Shown here: positions 1 through 8,904 of the stretch, one piece after another
Position numbering within the stretch: the first letter of the stretch is position 1
How the letters are laid out: each line of letters opens with the position of its first letter
Assembly: GCF_001467535.1 (NCBI RefSeq)
Contig: NZ_LNZC01000012.1
Span: 140,546-204,545 of the forward strand
Source of the DNA: Legionella worsleiensis
GTDB taxonomy: Bacteria; Pseudomonadota; Gammaproteobacteria; Legionellales; Legionellaceae
Length of the DNA: 64,000 nt
Direction: 5' to 3'
The notes under the pieces: model-generated
What the model was told of the DNA's origin: nothing
The model's input: the letters and a program-made list of their open reading frames with translations, nothing else
The model's database searches: none
Made by a program: the position numbers and the translations under genes

Positions 1-31
1 AGTTCATATTTTAATTGGACCATCTACTGGA

Positions 32-52
32 TGCCGTGGACAAGCCACGGCA
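32..52. repeat. REP-like palindromic hairpin
   Basis: An 8-bp perfect inverted repeat, TGCCGTGG (32-39) and CCACGGCA (45-52), separated by 5 nt. It lies downstream of the stop codon of the minus-strand glycosyltransferase. It has no T-run, so it looks more like a REP-type intergenic palindrome than an intrinsic terminator. Confidence 0.55.
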
Positions 53-81
53 CGTTGGCGTTGCTGAATTGTCAACAGCCC

Positions 82-1119
82 CTAGTTTTTAATAAACCGA
101 TAGTTTTGACAAACGGTTTCTAAAACCCTATGTAAAACGGGTGCTGTATTGATGCTGGAATAATGTTGTACTCGTTGAAATGCGTTAAATGCCAGTTTTT
201 TGGCTAATTGCTGATCGGTAATGATTTGTTCGAGAGCATCAGCCATACTGATCGGATCTTCAGGTTGTACCAAAAGCGCACTTTGGGTGTCGCCTACAAT
301 TTCCACAGGCCCTGATAATTGACTCAAGACCATGGGTAAAGAGTGCATCATTGCTTCCAGGACGACCAGACCAAAAGCTTCTTCTCGGGAGGGAAGACAA
401 AAAATATCCAGATTTTTGTAAAAAGAATGTCTGTCCTCTATCCATCCTAATAATTGGACGTTTTCATTCAGATCAAGGTCTTGGATTAATGCAATGCAGT
501 GTTCTTTTTCACTTCCATCGCCAGCAATTTGTGCTTTGAATGCAATGTTTCGTTTCTTCAATTCAGCTAAAGCGTTGATGAATACATCTACCCCTTTAAT
601 TTTCGCCAGCCGAGCACATACACCTATAATGGGTACCTTAAATTGTGCGGGTTCTTTGAAGGTTAATTCTTCGGGGATGTGAACCATATTGGGAACGGTA
701 AAAACCCGATCAGCGGCTATACCCGAATTAATGATGTCTTGCCGCATCTGGTCGGTTATCGCAATAATTGCGTCTGTGCCGAAATTGTAGTGACCACGAA
801 CATGACATACGGCAATTTTAGGGACATTGGTTTTGGTTTTGTTTAACAGGTAAGCCGCTCTGTAGCTGTGGGTGATCACACAGTCTGGTTGCTCCTTTTG
901 TATCAGTTGCCTAAGGCGGTATATGGCGAGGTAATCGTATTGGTTAAAGTTATGAATTGTTTTCAAGTGATTTTGAGGGCAGCTGTTTTTTATTTCTGCC
1001 CTGGGATGAATAACGGGAATAACATGATTACCTTGCAGGGTAAGCGCTTTAGTGTAGTTTAAAAATACTTGTTCCAGTCCCCCGTTCACTTTGGAGAACA
1101 TCGCATTGATAATTTTCAC
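82..1119 (-). CDS. Glycosyltransferase, GT4/GT1 family
   Basis: A cytoplasmic or membrane-peripheral transferase, predicted to move a sugar from a nucleotide-sugar donor to a surface glycan or lipid acceptor. The 345-residue protein has the two-domain GT-B pattern. The N-terminus carries a glycine pair after a KVNGG motif. The C-terminal Rossmann half has IIGVCARLAKIKG, then AGDG, then SREEAFGLVVLEAM, which is the E-x7-E donor-binding motif of GT4 enzymes. Length is normal for the family. Acceptor and donor cannot be told from sequence. The stop codon lies inside a 15-bp motif that recurs at 13427-13441, so the 3' end may abut an old mobile-element junction. The gene is transcribed away from the Rieske gene to its right and no glycan cluster is visible here. 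Confidence 0.85.
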   Translation of the reverse strand: MKIINAMFSKVNGGLEQVFLNYTKALTLQGNHVIPVIHPRAEIKNSCPQNHLKTIHNFNQYDYLAIYRLRQLIQKEQPDCVITHSYRAAYLLNKTKTNVPKIAVCHVRGHYNFGTDAIIAITDQMRQDIINSGIAADRVFTVPNMVHIPEELTFKEPAQFKVPIIGVCARLAKIKGVDVFINALAELKKRNIAFKAQIAGDGSEKEHCIALIQDLDLNENVQLLGWIEDRHSFYKNLDIFCLPSREEAFGLVVLEAMMHSLPMVLSQLSGPVEIVGDTQSALLVQPEDPISMADALEQIITDQQLAKKLAFNAFQRVQHYSSINTAPVLHRVLETVCQNYRFIKN

Positions 1120-1159
1120 ACCTAACGCCTCGTTATTATAATTTGGTTAAGAGACCCTT

Positions 1160-1510
1160 TTATAGGTCTATCATGATTTGCCCATCTTCAATGTGGGTTG
1201 GATAGACTCTTAAGTCCTTTTTTGTGGTTATTTTGCCCAATAGAGGTCCGACTACAGGAGGCCATGCAGACCAACATTTGGTTTCTCCGGTATTTAAATC
1301 AAATTCACTTTTATGAAAGGGACAAACTATGGCACAATCATCAGTGATAACGCCTTTTACCAAAGGCAGTTTCAGATGCGGACATTGTGACTGGATTGCA
1401 TGAACTTGCTCTTTATGCCAGATAAACAGTATTTTCTGGTCGTCAATTGTCATCACGTGCCGCTTTTCTTGTTGTAATTGTTTCAGTTCCATTGCCGGTT
1501 TAAACGCCAT
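1160..1510 (-). CDS. Rieske [2Fe-2S] ferredoxin-like protein
   Basis: A small soluble electron carrier of 116 residues. The Rieske cluster ligands are visible as CPH (about residues 43-45) and CPFH (about 63-66), matching the family pattern C-x-H...C-x2-H. No oxygenase catalytic domain or transmembrane anchor is present, so it is a stand-alone ferredoxin of the NirD or dioxygenase-ferredoxin type. The ATG at 1510 is preceded by AGGA at good spacing. It is divergent from the cytochrome/cox cluster. Partner unknown. Confidence 0.85.
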   Translation of the reverse strand: MAFKPAMELKQLQQEKRHVMTIDDQKILFIWHKEQVHAIQSQCPHLKLPLVKGVITDDCAIVCPFHKSEFDLNTGETKCWSAWPPVVGPLLGKITTKKDLRVYPTHIEDGQIMIDL

Positions 1511-1694
1511 GATTCGATTCCTGGTATTAAAAGTTGTACATTATAACAGTGATATGCTTATTCTGTTAGTAAAAAATAAGCAGTTGCGGCACCATTTGCA
1601 TTGATTTTTTGCATATTGGTTAAGTGAAGATGTGCTGAACACATAATATCAAGACAGCATATGAATAAAAGGGTTATTTAAAAACCTGAATACA

Positions 1695-1722
1695 TTGCAT
1701 CTTAACTAGAGAGAAGTATAAA
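1695..1722 (+). promoter_or_regulatory. Candidate sigma70 promoter of the cytochrome c/cox cluster
   Basis: TTGCAT (1695-1700) and TATAAA (1717-1722) are separated by 16 bp. This puts a transcription start about 55 nt before the GTG at 1785. Found by eye only. Confidence 0.4.
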
Positions 1723-1784
1723 ATGCGTCATTTATTCTATCTCCACTAGAGAAGCATACAAAATAAGAACAAATAGGAGGGAGC

Positions 1785-3329
1785 GTGGGCTCTTTGTTTA
1801 GAAAAATGTTTATGGCTGCTGTATCATTAGCGATACTCGGTGTTATGGGTCAACCCGTTTATGCTGAAGAAGTGACAAGTAAGCCTATTGAACCCCTAAT
1901 CGATGGTTATTACCCGGCCTATCCTCCGACAACTCCCGCATCTGGTGTGCAACAGGAGTTGATTCAGCGTGGTGAATATTTGGCAAAAATGGGCGACTGT
2001 ATTGCGTGTCATACTGACGTCAAAGGCGGTACACCAGCTTATGCGGGTGGCTTACCCCTGGAAACTCCTTTTGGAACATTTTATAGCCCCAATATCACCC
2101 CGGATAAGGAAACTGGGATAGGTAACTGGACTGAGCAGGATTTTATTCGTGCGCTTAAAGAAGGTAGAGATCCTCAAGGACGAAATTATTTTCCAGTCTT
2201 CCCCTATATTTATTTTTCGAAAATGACTGATGATGACGCTCGGGCTTTATATGCTTATTTTATGAGCATTCCTGCGGTGAATCAGAAGAATAAGGATTTG
2301 CCTTTCCCCTTTGGCGTTCCCGGGGCACGATTTTCCCTTTGGGGTTGGAATATTTTGTTTTTCTTTCCTGAGGACAATGCCATTGAATATGAAGCGGATA
2401 AGTCTCCTGAGTGGAATCGTGGCCGGTATATAGTTGATACTTTGGGGCATTGCAGTATGTGCCATACCCCATTAAACGTATTTGGCGCTCCCAAGAATCG
2501 ATACTACTTAACCGGCAGTTTCATCGATGGGTATTGGGCTCCTAACATTACCAAATACGGGTTGGAATCGGCTTCAACGGCTGAGGTAGCTGATGTGTTC
2601 AGAAAAAATGAGCTCATAAATAATGCAGGTCCGGTTGCAGGCCCTATGTCTGAGGTAAATCACAACAGCTTACAATACTTAACAGAAGCTGATCAGTTGG
2701 CTATTGCTGCATACCTTAAGACTGTGGTGAGTGAAGAACGCTATGGTGTGTCGCCTTCGGATATGCCCCCAACATTAGCCCGTGGAAAACAGGTTTATTT
2801 GAAGGCCTGTATTATTTGCCATCAGGACAGTCAAATGAGTGCACCTGTGATAGGCGATCCCGCTAACTGGTATGCTCGTTTGAAAGGTAGTGGCCTAACT
2901 GGTCTGTATCGGCATGTCATCAACGGCTACAACTCCATGCCCGTTAAAGGGGCTTGTGTTACTTGTTCTGATAACGACATCATCGCCTCTGTGGACTATA
3001 TCCTGAATAAATCCTTGACACGAGCTCAGTGGCTAGACTTGAAAACAGGCGGAGCAGAAAAATATCCAGCGAATGGAGAAAATACATACAACGAAAATTG
3101 TGCCGTTTGTCACAATGAAGGTAAATTAGGTGCTCCTAAAATTGGCGACAAACAAGCATGGGCTCCTTTAATCGCTAAAAATATGGATGTTTTGATCGAA
3201 AATACGGTTAATGGTAAAGGCCATGTTAAAAACGGTGGTTGTAAAAAATGCACTACAGACGAAGTGATAGAGGCAATCAAATACATCATCAGTCAATCTA
3301 AAACTGAGGGAAATTATTCTCTGTGGTAG
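1785..3329 (+). CDS. Tetrahaem c-type cytochrome
   Basis: A 514-residue exported cytochrome with a signal peptide ending near AEE (about residue 29). Four haem-c sites are visible: CIACH (about 70), CSMCH (about 222), CIICH (about 341) and CAVCH (about 438). The first half resembles dihaem alcohol-dehydrogenase-type cytochromes. The second half is two c5-like domains, each with the c5 hallmark of an extra Cys pair (GACVTCSD and GGCKKCTTD). The start is GTG with an AGGAGG ribosome site at 1775-1780. It lies 78 bp upstream of coxB on the same strand. It probably feeds electrons to the oxidase from the periplasm or membrane surface; this role is inferred from position. Confidence 0.9.
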   Translation: MGSLFRKMFMAAVSLAILGVMGQPVYAEEVTSKPIEPLIDGYYPAYPPTTPASGVQQELIQRGEYLAKMGDCIACHTDVKGGTPAYAGGLPLETPFGTFYSPNITPDKETGIGNWTEQDFIRALKEGRDPQGRNYFPVFPYIYFSKMTDDDARALYAYFMSIPAVNQKNKDLPFPFGVPGARFSLWGWNILFFFPEDNAIEYEADKSPEWNRGRYIVDTLGHCSMCHTPLNVFGAPKNRYYLTGSFIDGYWAPNITKYGLESASTAEVADVFRKNELINNAGPVAGPMSEVNHNSLQYLTEADQLAIAAYLKTVVSEERYGVSPSDMPPTLARGKQVYLKACIICHQDSQMSAPVIGDPANWYARLKGSGLTGLYRHVINGYNSMPVKGACVTCSDNDIIASVDYILNKSLTRAQWLDLKTGGAEKYPANGENTYNENCAVCHNEGKLGAPKIGDKQAWAPLIAKNMDVLIENTVNGKGHVKNGGCKKCTTDEVIEAIKYIISQSKTEGNYSLW

Positions 3330-3370
3330 AGATACAGACTGGTTATAGTAGTTTAATCGATTAAAAACGA

Positions 3371-3386
3371 GCCGGGTCAACCCGGC
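3371..3386 (+). other. GC-rich hairpin between cytochrome c and coxB
   Basis: GCCGGG and CCCGGC flank a TCAA tetraloop. There is no U-tract. It sits 25 nt before the coxB start, so it may be a processing or partial-attenuation element separating the cytochrome and oxidase cistrons. Confidence 0.45.
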
Positions 3387-3410
3387 AACTTGAAGAGATG
3401 AGGGATTGTG

Positions 3411-4619
3411 ATGTTAAACAGGTTAAAGATCTGTAGATTGGTGGTAATGCTGTGCAGTTTTGTATCGGCTCAAGCAGTTTGGGCGGCTGCGGATAACTGG
3501 CAGTTAAACATGTACAAAGGGGTAACACCTTTAAGCCATGATATGTATTATTTGCATATGGTATGTATGGCCGTATGTGCTGTTATTGGTGTCGTTGTAT
3601 TTGGAGTAATGATTTACTCTCTTATTCATCACAGAAAATCCAAGGGGTATAAACCCGCATCATTCCATGACAATCCTCGCCTTGAAATCGTCTGGTCCAT
3701 TATTCCTTTTTTAATCCTTGTTGGTTTGGCGGTGCCTGCTACTCGAGTACTAATTCGTATGGATGATTCCAGTCAGTCCGATGTTACGATTAAGGTTGTT
3801 GGATATCAATGGAGATGGCAATACCAGTATCTTGATCAGGGTATCAGTTATTACAGTAATTTATCGACACCTTACGATCAAATACAAAACAAAGAGAAAA
3901 AAGGTCAGTGGTATCTTTTGGAAGTGGATAAGCCATTGGTTTTACCCATAAATCAGAAAATTCGTTTTCTTGTTACTTCTAACGATGTAATCCATTCCTG
4001 GTGGGTTCCTGAACTGGGTATTAAGCGAGATGCTATTCCTGGTTTTATGTATGAGGCATGGGCCAGAATTGAAAAACCAGGGGTATACAGAGGCCAGTGT
4101 GCTGAATTGTGCGGTATTAACCATGGTTTTATGCCTATAGTGGTTAAGGCTGTAACAGAGAACGAATTTAAGGAATGGGTCGCCAATCAGGAAAAAGTCG
4201 CTGATCAGTATGCAAAAACAGAAGATGAGCCTGGCAAGCAAGCAACGATGACCCGAACTCAATTAATGACTTTAGGTAAGCAAAAATACGAACAATTTTG
4301 TTCTGCTTGTCATAAAGCAGATGGAACCGGGCTTCCACCCATGTATCCTGCATTAAAAGGCAGTTCTGTAGCAGTAGGAAGACCAATAGCACGTCATATC
4401 AATTTGATTCTCGATGGTATTCCCGGATCAGCCGGCATGATGCCTTACAGAGATCAGTTGACCGATGAAGAAATCGCCGCAATTACTACTTACGAACGTA
4501 ATGCTTGGGGTAATAATACTGATGATGAAATACAACCGTCAGAGGTCGCTAAATTACGGCAAAGTACAATTAAAAAACCTACCATGGTTAATAAAGCTAA
4601 AGCAGGAGGTTTACAATGA
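3411..4619 (+). CDS. coxB: Cytochrome c oxidase subunit II with fused cytochrome c domain
   Basis: Subunit II takes electrons from cytochrome c to the CuA centre and passes them to subunit I. After a signal peptide (ending near VWA) come two transmembrane helices, then a cupredoxin domain with CuA ligands CAELCGINHGFM (about residues 229-240). A C-terminal cytochrome c domain follows, with CSACH near residue 297 and a likely Met ligand in the GMMPYRDQ segment. The fused haem makes this a caa3-like subunit. A GTG at 3408 is in frame, but ATG 3411 is better spaced from GAGGGA, so I chose it. It overlaps coxA by 4 bp. Confidence 0.95.
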   Translation: MLNRLKICRLVVMLCSFVSAQAVWAAADNWQLNMYKGVTPLSHDMYYLHMVCMAVCAVIGVVVFGVMIYSLIHHRKSKGYKPASFHDNPRLEIVWSIIPFLILVGLAVPATRVLIRMDDSSQSDVTIKVVGYQWRWQYQYLDQGISYYSNLSTPYDQIQNKEKKGQWYLLEVDKPLVLPINQKIRFLVTSNDVIHSWWVPELGIKRDAIPGFMYEAWARIEKPGVYRGQCAELCGINHGFMPIVVKAVTENEFKEWVANQEKVADQYAKTEDEPGKQATMTRTQLMTLGKQKYEQFCSACHKADGTGLPPMYPALKGSSVAVGRPIARHINLILDGIPGSAGMMPYRDQLTDEEIAAITTYERNAWGNNTDDEIQPSEVAKLRQSTIKKPTMVNKAKAGGLQ

Positions 4620-6232
4620 GCAAGGCATTAGCACATACAGAAGATTCCCATGAGGATCATGGTCCAGAACAGGGTAAAGGATTGATGGGATTTGTAAAAC
4701 GCTGGTTGTTCACCACAAACCATAAAGACATAGGCAGCTTGTATTTATGGTTGGCTATGATAAGTTTTTTTGTCGCAGGCGGTATGGCGTTGATTATCAG
4801 GGCTGAACTTTTTCAGCCAGGTCATAGGTTTGTCGATCCTAATTTTTACAATCAAATGACCACCATGCACGGGCTGATTATGCTATTTGGTGTTGTAATG
4901 CCTGCTTTTACAGGGATGGCAAACTGGCAGATACCATTGATGATTGGTGCTCCCGATATGGCTCTTCCACGACTAAATAACTGGAGCTTCTGGATATTGC
5001 CTTTTGCTTTTTGTCTGTTGTTTTCAACTATGTTCCATGCGGGTGGCGGTCCTAACTTTGGTTGGACTATGTACGCACCTTTATCCACCAAATACGCACC
5101 GCCAAGCACCGATTTTATGATCTTTGCCATTCACATGATGGGGCTTTCATCGATCATGGGATCTATCAATATCATCGCAACGATTTTGAACTTGCGGGCT
5201 CCTGGTATGACTTTGATGAAAATGCCCATGTTTGTGTGGACTTGGCTGATTACTGCGTTTTTATTGATAGCGATTATGCCGGTACTGGCTGGTGCGGTAA
5301 CCATGATGTTGGCTGACAGACATTTTGGAACCAGTTTTTTTAATGCCGCAGGCGGTGGGGATCCTATTCTGTTTCAGCATATTTTCTGGTTTTTTGGTCA
5401 CCCTGAAGTGTATGTATTGGTACTCCCTGCATTTGGCGTAATTTCAGAAATTATACCAACATTTAGCCGTAAGCCTCTGTTTGGCTACCATTTTATGGTT
5501 TATGCAACAGTGAGTATTGCGTTGTTGTCCTTCATAGTTTGGGTGCATCATATGTTTACCACTGGTGTTCCTCTTGGTGCCGAACTCTTTTTCATGTATA
5601 CCACCATGCTGATTGCCGTTCCAACGGGGATTAAAGTATTTAACTGGGTGAGTACCATGTTCAAAGGAGCAATGACGTTTGAAACGCCTATGCTTTTCGC
5701 ACTGGGTTTCGTATTTCTGTTTACCATAGGCGGGTTCACCGGTTTAATGCTTGCTTTAGTGCCTGCTGATTACCAATATCAGGACAGTTATTTCGTAGTC
5801 GCACATTTCCACTATGTTTTGGTTCCTGGCGTTATATTTTCCCTATTTGCCGCAACGTACTACTGGCTGCCAAAATGGACGGGGCACATGTACAATGAGT
5901 GTATGGGCAAATGGCATTTCTGGTTATCCGTTATTTCGGTTAACCTGACATTCTTCCCCATGCATTTCCTTGGCTTAGCCGGTATGCCGAGAAGGATTCC
6001 TGATTATGCCTTGCAATTTACTAATTTTAATATTATTGCAACTGTCGGGGCTTTCATTTTTGGCCTGTCGCAATTATTGTTTTTAGCCAACGTCATCCTT
6101 ACTATACGCAAAAAAGGCACTAAAAAAGACGTGGTCACAGATCGTGTTTGGGAGGGGTCGCATGGTTTAGAATGGACTTTACCGTCTCCGCCGCCTTACC
6201 ATACTTTTTCTACTCCACCTGAGATTCACTAA
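4616..6232 (+). CDS. coxA: Cytochrome c oxidase subunit I
   Basis: The catalytic haem-copper subunit, 538 residues with about 12 transmembrane helices. Visible motifs are the haem a ligand region TMHG, GHPEVYVLVLP near residue 260 (CuB His, cross-linked Tyr and the conserved Glu of A1-type oxidases), HHMF (CuB) and AHFHYVL (haem ligands). It pumps protons while reducing oxygen. The start overlaps the coxB stop (ATGA), pointing to coupled translation. It is followed by ctaG after 12 bp. Confidence 0.97.
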   Translation: MSKALAHTEDSHEDHGPEQGKGLMGFVKRWLFTTNHKDIGSLYLWLAMISFFVAGGMALIIRAELFQPGHRFVDPNFYNQMTTMHGLIMLFGVVMPAFTGMANWQIPLMIGAPDMALPRLNNWSFWILPFAFCLLFSTMFHAGGGPNFGWTMYAPLSTKYAPPSTDFMIFAIHMMGLSSIMGSINIIATILNLRAPGMTLMKMPMFVWTWLITAFLLIAIMPVLAGAVTMMLADRHFGTSFFNAAGGGDPILFQHIFWFFGHPEVYVLVLPAFGVISEIIPTFSRKPLFGYHFMVYATVSIALLSFIVWVHHMFTTGVPLGAELFFMYTTMLIAVPTGIKVFNWVSTMFKGAMTFETPMLFALGFVFLFTIGGFTGLMLALVPADYQYQDSYFVVAHFHYVLVPGVIFSLFAATYYWLPKWTGHMYNECMGKWHFWLSVISVNLTFFPMHFLGLAGMPRRIPDYALQFTNFNIIATVGAFIFGLSQLLFLANVILTIRKKGTKKDVVTDRVWEGSHGLEWTLPSPPPYHTFSTPPEIH

Positions 6233-6244
6233 AGGTGGAGTTGT

Positions 6245-6787
6245 ATGAGTAATGCAAAGAAGCAACGAAAATTACTGATTGTACTGACTCTTGTTGTTTT
6301 AGGTATGTTTGCTTTTGGTTTTGCACTGGTGCCCATATACAATACCCTGTGTCGTACATTGGGCATTAACGGTAAAACAAACCCGCAAGCCATAGCCTAT
6401 GATGTAACTAAAGCAAAAATCACTAAAGACAGAGTGGTTTTAGTTGAGTTCGTTGCAACGAACAACAGCGGCATACCGTGGGATTTTTACCCAAAAATCT
6501 CCAAAATTAAAGTGCATCCGGGAGAGATAGCCAAGCTGTCTTTTTATGCTGAAAATAAAACAGATCATAGAATGACCGTGCAAGCAATTCCAAGTGTTAC
6601 ACCCGGTATTGCAGCTAAATATTTAAAAAAGACTGAATGTTTTTGTTTTACACAACAAACTCTGAACGGCCATGAAGCGATGGATATGCCTTTGTTATTT
6701 CATTTGGATGCGGACTTGCCAGAACAGATTAATACAGTAACCTTGTCTTATACATTATTTGATGTATCAGAACGTATGATGAATTAG
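6245..6787 (+). CDS. ctaG: Cytochrome c oxidase assembly protein CtaG/Cox11
   Basis: A copper chaperone that delivers copper to the CuB site of subunit I. The 180-residue protein has one N-terminal transmembrane helix (about residues 11-30) and a periplasmic Ig-like domain. The copper motif CFCFTQQTL is visible near residue 138. A strong GGTGGAG ribosome site precedes the ATG. It lies between coxA and coxC as in many proteobacterial cox operons. Confidence 0.95.
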   Translation: MSNAKKQRKLLIVLTLVVLGMFAFGFALVPIYNTLCRTLGINGKTNPQAIAYDVTKAKITKDRVVLVEFVATNNSGIPWDFYPKISKIKVHPGEIAKLSFYAENKTDHRMTVQAIPSVTPGIAAKYLKKTECFCFTQQTLNGHEAMDMPLLFHLDADLPEQINTVTLSYTLFDVSERMMN

Positions 6788-6927
6788 AACATGGCGTTTT
6801 ATTCATAAAGTGCAAGATGGAGTTCTAAAGCTCTCTAATTGCAAATGAACAGAATGTCATGAAATATAAACAGACCCGGGAATCAGCATTTGTAGACTGA
6901 TTTATTGACACAGGAGATTAAAATACA

Positions 6928-7797
6928 ATGGGAGCGCACGGTACTTATTATGTCCCCAAGCCCAGTCACTGGCCTTTGGTGGGCTCAATTGGATTACTGA
7001 CTACCCTCGTTGGAGCGGCATCCTGGCTTCATGTTGATTGGTATGGTCCGTACATATTTACAGCTGGACTTTGTATTATGATCTTTATGATGTTTGGCTG
7101 GTTTGGTCAGGTAATATATGAAAATGGCAAGGGACTTTATGATCTGCAAGTTGATCGCAGTTTCCGCTGGGGAATGTGTTGGTTTATTTTTTCCGAGGTG
7201 TGTTTCTTCGGAGCGTTTTTTGGTGCGTTGTTTTTTGCACGTTTTTGGGTAATACCTTTACTAGGAGGTGAGGTTCATCCCATCACTCACTTCACTTTAT
7301 GGTCTGATTTTAAAGCGTCATGGCCTTTACTGGATAACCCGAATAATCAGATTTTTGCAGGTGCTCATGAAGCCATGGGGGCATGGGGTCTGGCTGCTAT
7401 TAACACTTTAATTCTTTTGACATCAGGGGTAACCATAACCTGGGCTCATTGGGCATTGAAGTTAAATAAACGTACCCAGTTACTGGTTGGCATGTCTTTG
7501 ACTATTGCTCTTGGTATTCTCTTCTTGATGTTACAGGCTTATGAATATCATGAAGCTTATGAAGAAATGAATCTGACATTGGCATCAGGAATCTACGGAA
7601 CAACCTTTTTCATGCTGACTGGTTTTCACGGTTTACACGTGACCCTTGGAACCATCATGCTGATTGTCATATTAATTCGCTGCAAACGAGGACATTTCAC
7701 ACCTGAACGCCATTTTGCTTTTGAGGGTGTAGCATGGTACTGGCATTTCGTGGATGTGGTATGGCTGTTTCTCTTCCTCTTTGTTTATTGGCTGTGA
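6928..7797 (+). CDS. coxC: Cytochrome c oxidase subunit III
   Basis: The third core subunit of the oxidase, 289 residues with about seven transmembrane helices. Family features visible are YYVPKPSHWP at the N-terminus, the SEVCFFGAFFGALFFARFW helix, TGFHGLHV and the C-terminal WYWHFVDVVWLFLF segment. A CAGGAG site precedes the ATG. A 140-bp gap separates it from ctaG. This is the last recognisable cox gene here; no SURF1, ctaA or ctaB gene follows. Confidence 0.96.
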   Translation: MGAHGTYYVPKPSHWPLVGSIGLLTTLVGAASWLHVDWYGPYIFTAGLCIMIFMMFGWFGQVIYENGKGLYDLQVDRSFRWGMCWFIFSEVCFFGAFFGALFFARFWVIPLLGGEVHPITHFTLWSDFKASWPLLDNPNNQIFAGAHEAMGAWGLAAINTLILLTSGVTITWAHWALKLNKRTQLLVGMSLTIALGILFLMLQAYEYHEAYEEMNLTLASGIYGTTFFMLTGFHGLHVTLGTIMLIVILIRCKRGHFTPERHFAFEGVAWYWHFVDVVWLFLFLFVYWL

Positions 7798-7818
7798 GTT
7801 AGATACGCATAGAGCAGG

Positions 7819-8103
7819 TTACAACCGGGTGTCGATTAGTAAGCCCGGTTTGAACTGAATGTGCTCAACTTCTAATTTAAACGTGAAATAGTATTTGATG
7901 AATTCTATTTCACGTACAGTCCCAATACCCCTAAAGTAATGCGCTGTAAACAAAACCCTTAAGTCTTTTTCGAGATAATCATGGCCTGTTAAAGTCAATT
8001 CTGTATCAGAAAGGCTTATCATGTGGCATTCATGAACGATATCGCCAGTTTTGATGGTCACGTTTACTGGTTGTACCGGTTGTATCAACACGGTAATCTC
8101 CAT
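7819..8103 (-). CDS. Small orphan protein, beta-rich (PilZ-like?)
   Basis: A 94-residue soluble protein convergent with coxC. Alternating hydrophobic strands and a GIGTVREIEF turn followed by FKPGLLI faintly recall PilZ-type beta-barrels, but the RxxxR and D/NxSxxG c-di-GMP motifs are missing. I would not assign c-di-GMP binding. The ATG at 8103 has an unremarkable context. A perfect 11-bp inverted repeat lies inside the coding sequence. Confidence 0.55.
   Translation of the reverse strand: MEITVLIQPVQPVNVTIKTGDIVHECHMISLSDTELTLTGHDYLEKDLRVLFTAHYFRGIGTVREIEFIKYYFTFKLEVEHIQFKPGLLIDTRL
7823..7850 (+). terminator. Possible terminator hairpin after coxC
   Basis: AACCGGG (7823-7829) and CCCGGTT (7844-7850) form a 7-bp stem with a 14-nt loop, 25 nt after the coxC stop. 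No T-run follows, and the hairpin overlaps the 3' end of the convergent gene. Weak call. Confidence 0.3.
7881..7915. repeat. Perfect 11-bp inverted repeat inside a coding region
   Basis: ACGTGAAATAG (7881-7891) and CTATTTCACGT (7905-7915) are exact reverse complements with a 13-nt spacer. The arms contain the CGTGAAA half of the ParB site consensus, but the halves are arranged inside out relative to a parS site. Confidence 0.6.
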
Positions 8104-8232
8104 CAGGTATTCAAACTACTGTACCTTTAGCCTATTCTTTAACAGAATAGAAAAAAGTCTTATCCTCCTATTATTGTTCTTTTTAAAACAATTTAAATAA
8201 TTAATGTTCATATGTATAAGTTTAGTCTATAT

Positions 8233-8769
8233 TTATAGATTAAGTAAATTACTTCCTTGACTAGTTTTTAACAATGTCGATTCATTAATGTGATCATTAA
8301 TCCGGTGCTGTTCTTCTTCTGACAAAGGCTGCTTTAATTCCAGGCTTTCCAGTTGACACGTATCGCTACTAAGAAATGTGAGGAGACTGCTGAAGAAGCG
8401 TTCATCCCAATTCTGATTGTGTACTATTAAATGTTTTAATGAACGCATGTTTTCTAATTGGGTGGCTTTGATATAGCTGCCTTGTTTGTTTAGAGGTTTG
8501 GGAATTGATTTAACAAAGTCATTGCTAAGCTCCAGAGTTTCAATAAAGGGGTTATTTTTGATGGCATCAAATACCTGTTGCGTATTGGCTGATGTTTTTT
8601 TCCAGAAAGAGGTTTTTTTAGGGTTAATATGAATTAATGCGAGTCTTTTCGTGTCGGTGTAGGGCAGTCGTTTCAACAGATTTTGCAAATTTCTATTTGA
8701 ATACTCCGTGCAATTAAGTATCCACTCTTCAAGAAAGCCTTTTTGGACATTGTCTTCCTGACTTGACAT
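8233..8769 (-). CDS. Orphan protein with leucine-rich-repeat-like segments; effector candidate
   Basis: A 178-residue soluble protein. The middle and C-terminus hold three spaced leucine-rich strands (IETLELSND, LKHLIVHN, LESLELKQ), about 60-80 residues to the end, like a short irregular LRR array. The start is clear: AGGAGGAAAGG lies just before the ATG at 8769. A dispersed repeat shared with another orphan gene lies 136 bp upstream. No export signal. An effector role is an inference from LRR content and orphan status. Confidence 0.55.
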   Translation of the reverse strand: MSSQEDNVQKGFLEEWILNCTEYSNRNLQNLLKRLPYTDTKRLALIHINPKKTSFWKKTSANTQQVFDAIKNNPFIETLELSNDFVKSIPKPLNKQGSYIKATQLENMRSLKHLIVHNQNWDERFFSSLLTFLSSDTCQLESLELKQPLSEEEQHRINDHINESTLLKTSQGSNLLNL

Positions 8770-8904
8770 GATTCCTTTCCTCCTGATTATAAAACATCCC
8801 TGAATTCGATGATGTACGATTTAGTTTAGCTTGTGTGTTGGTTTATGTCAGAATCTTTTAGATGACCAAGTACTGTTCGCTATGATAACGGAGTGATAGT
8901 AGTT

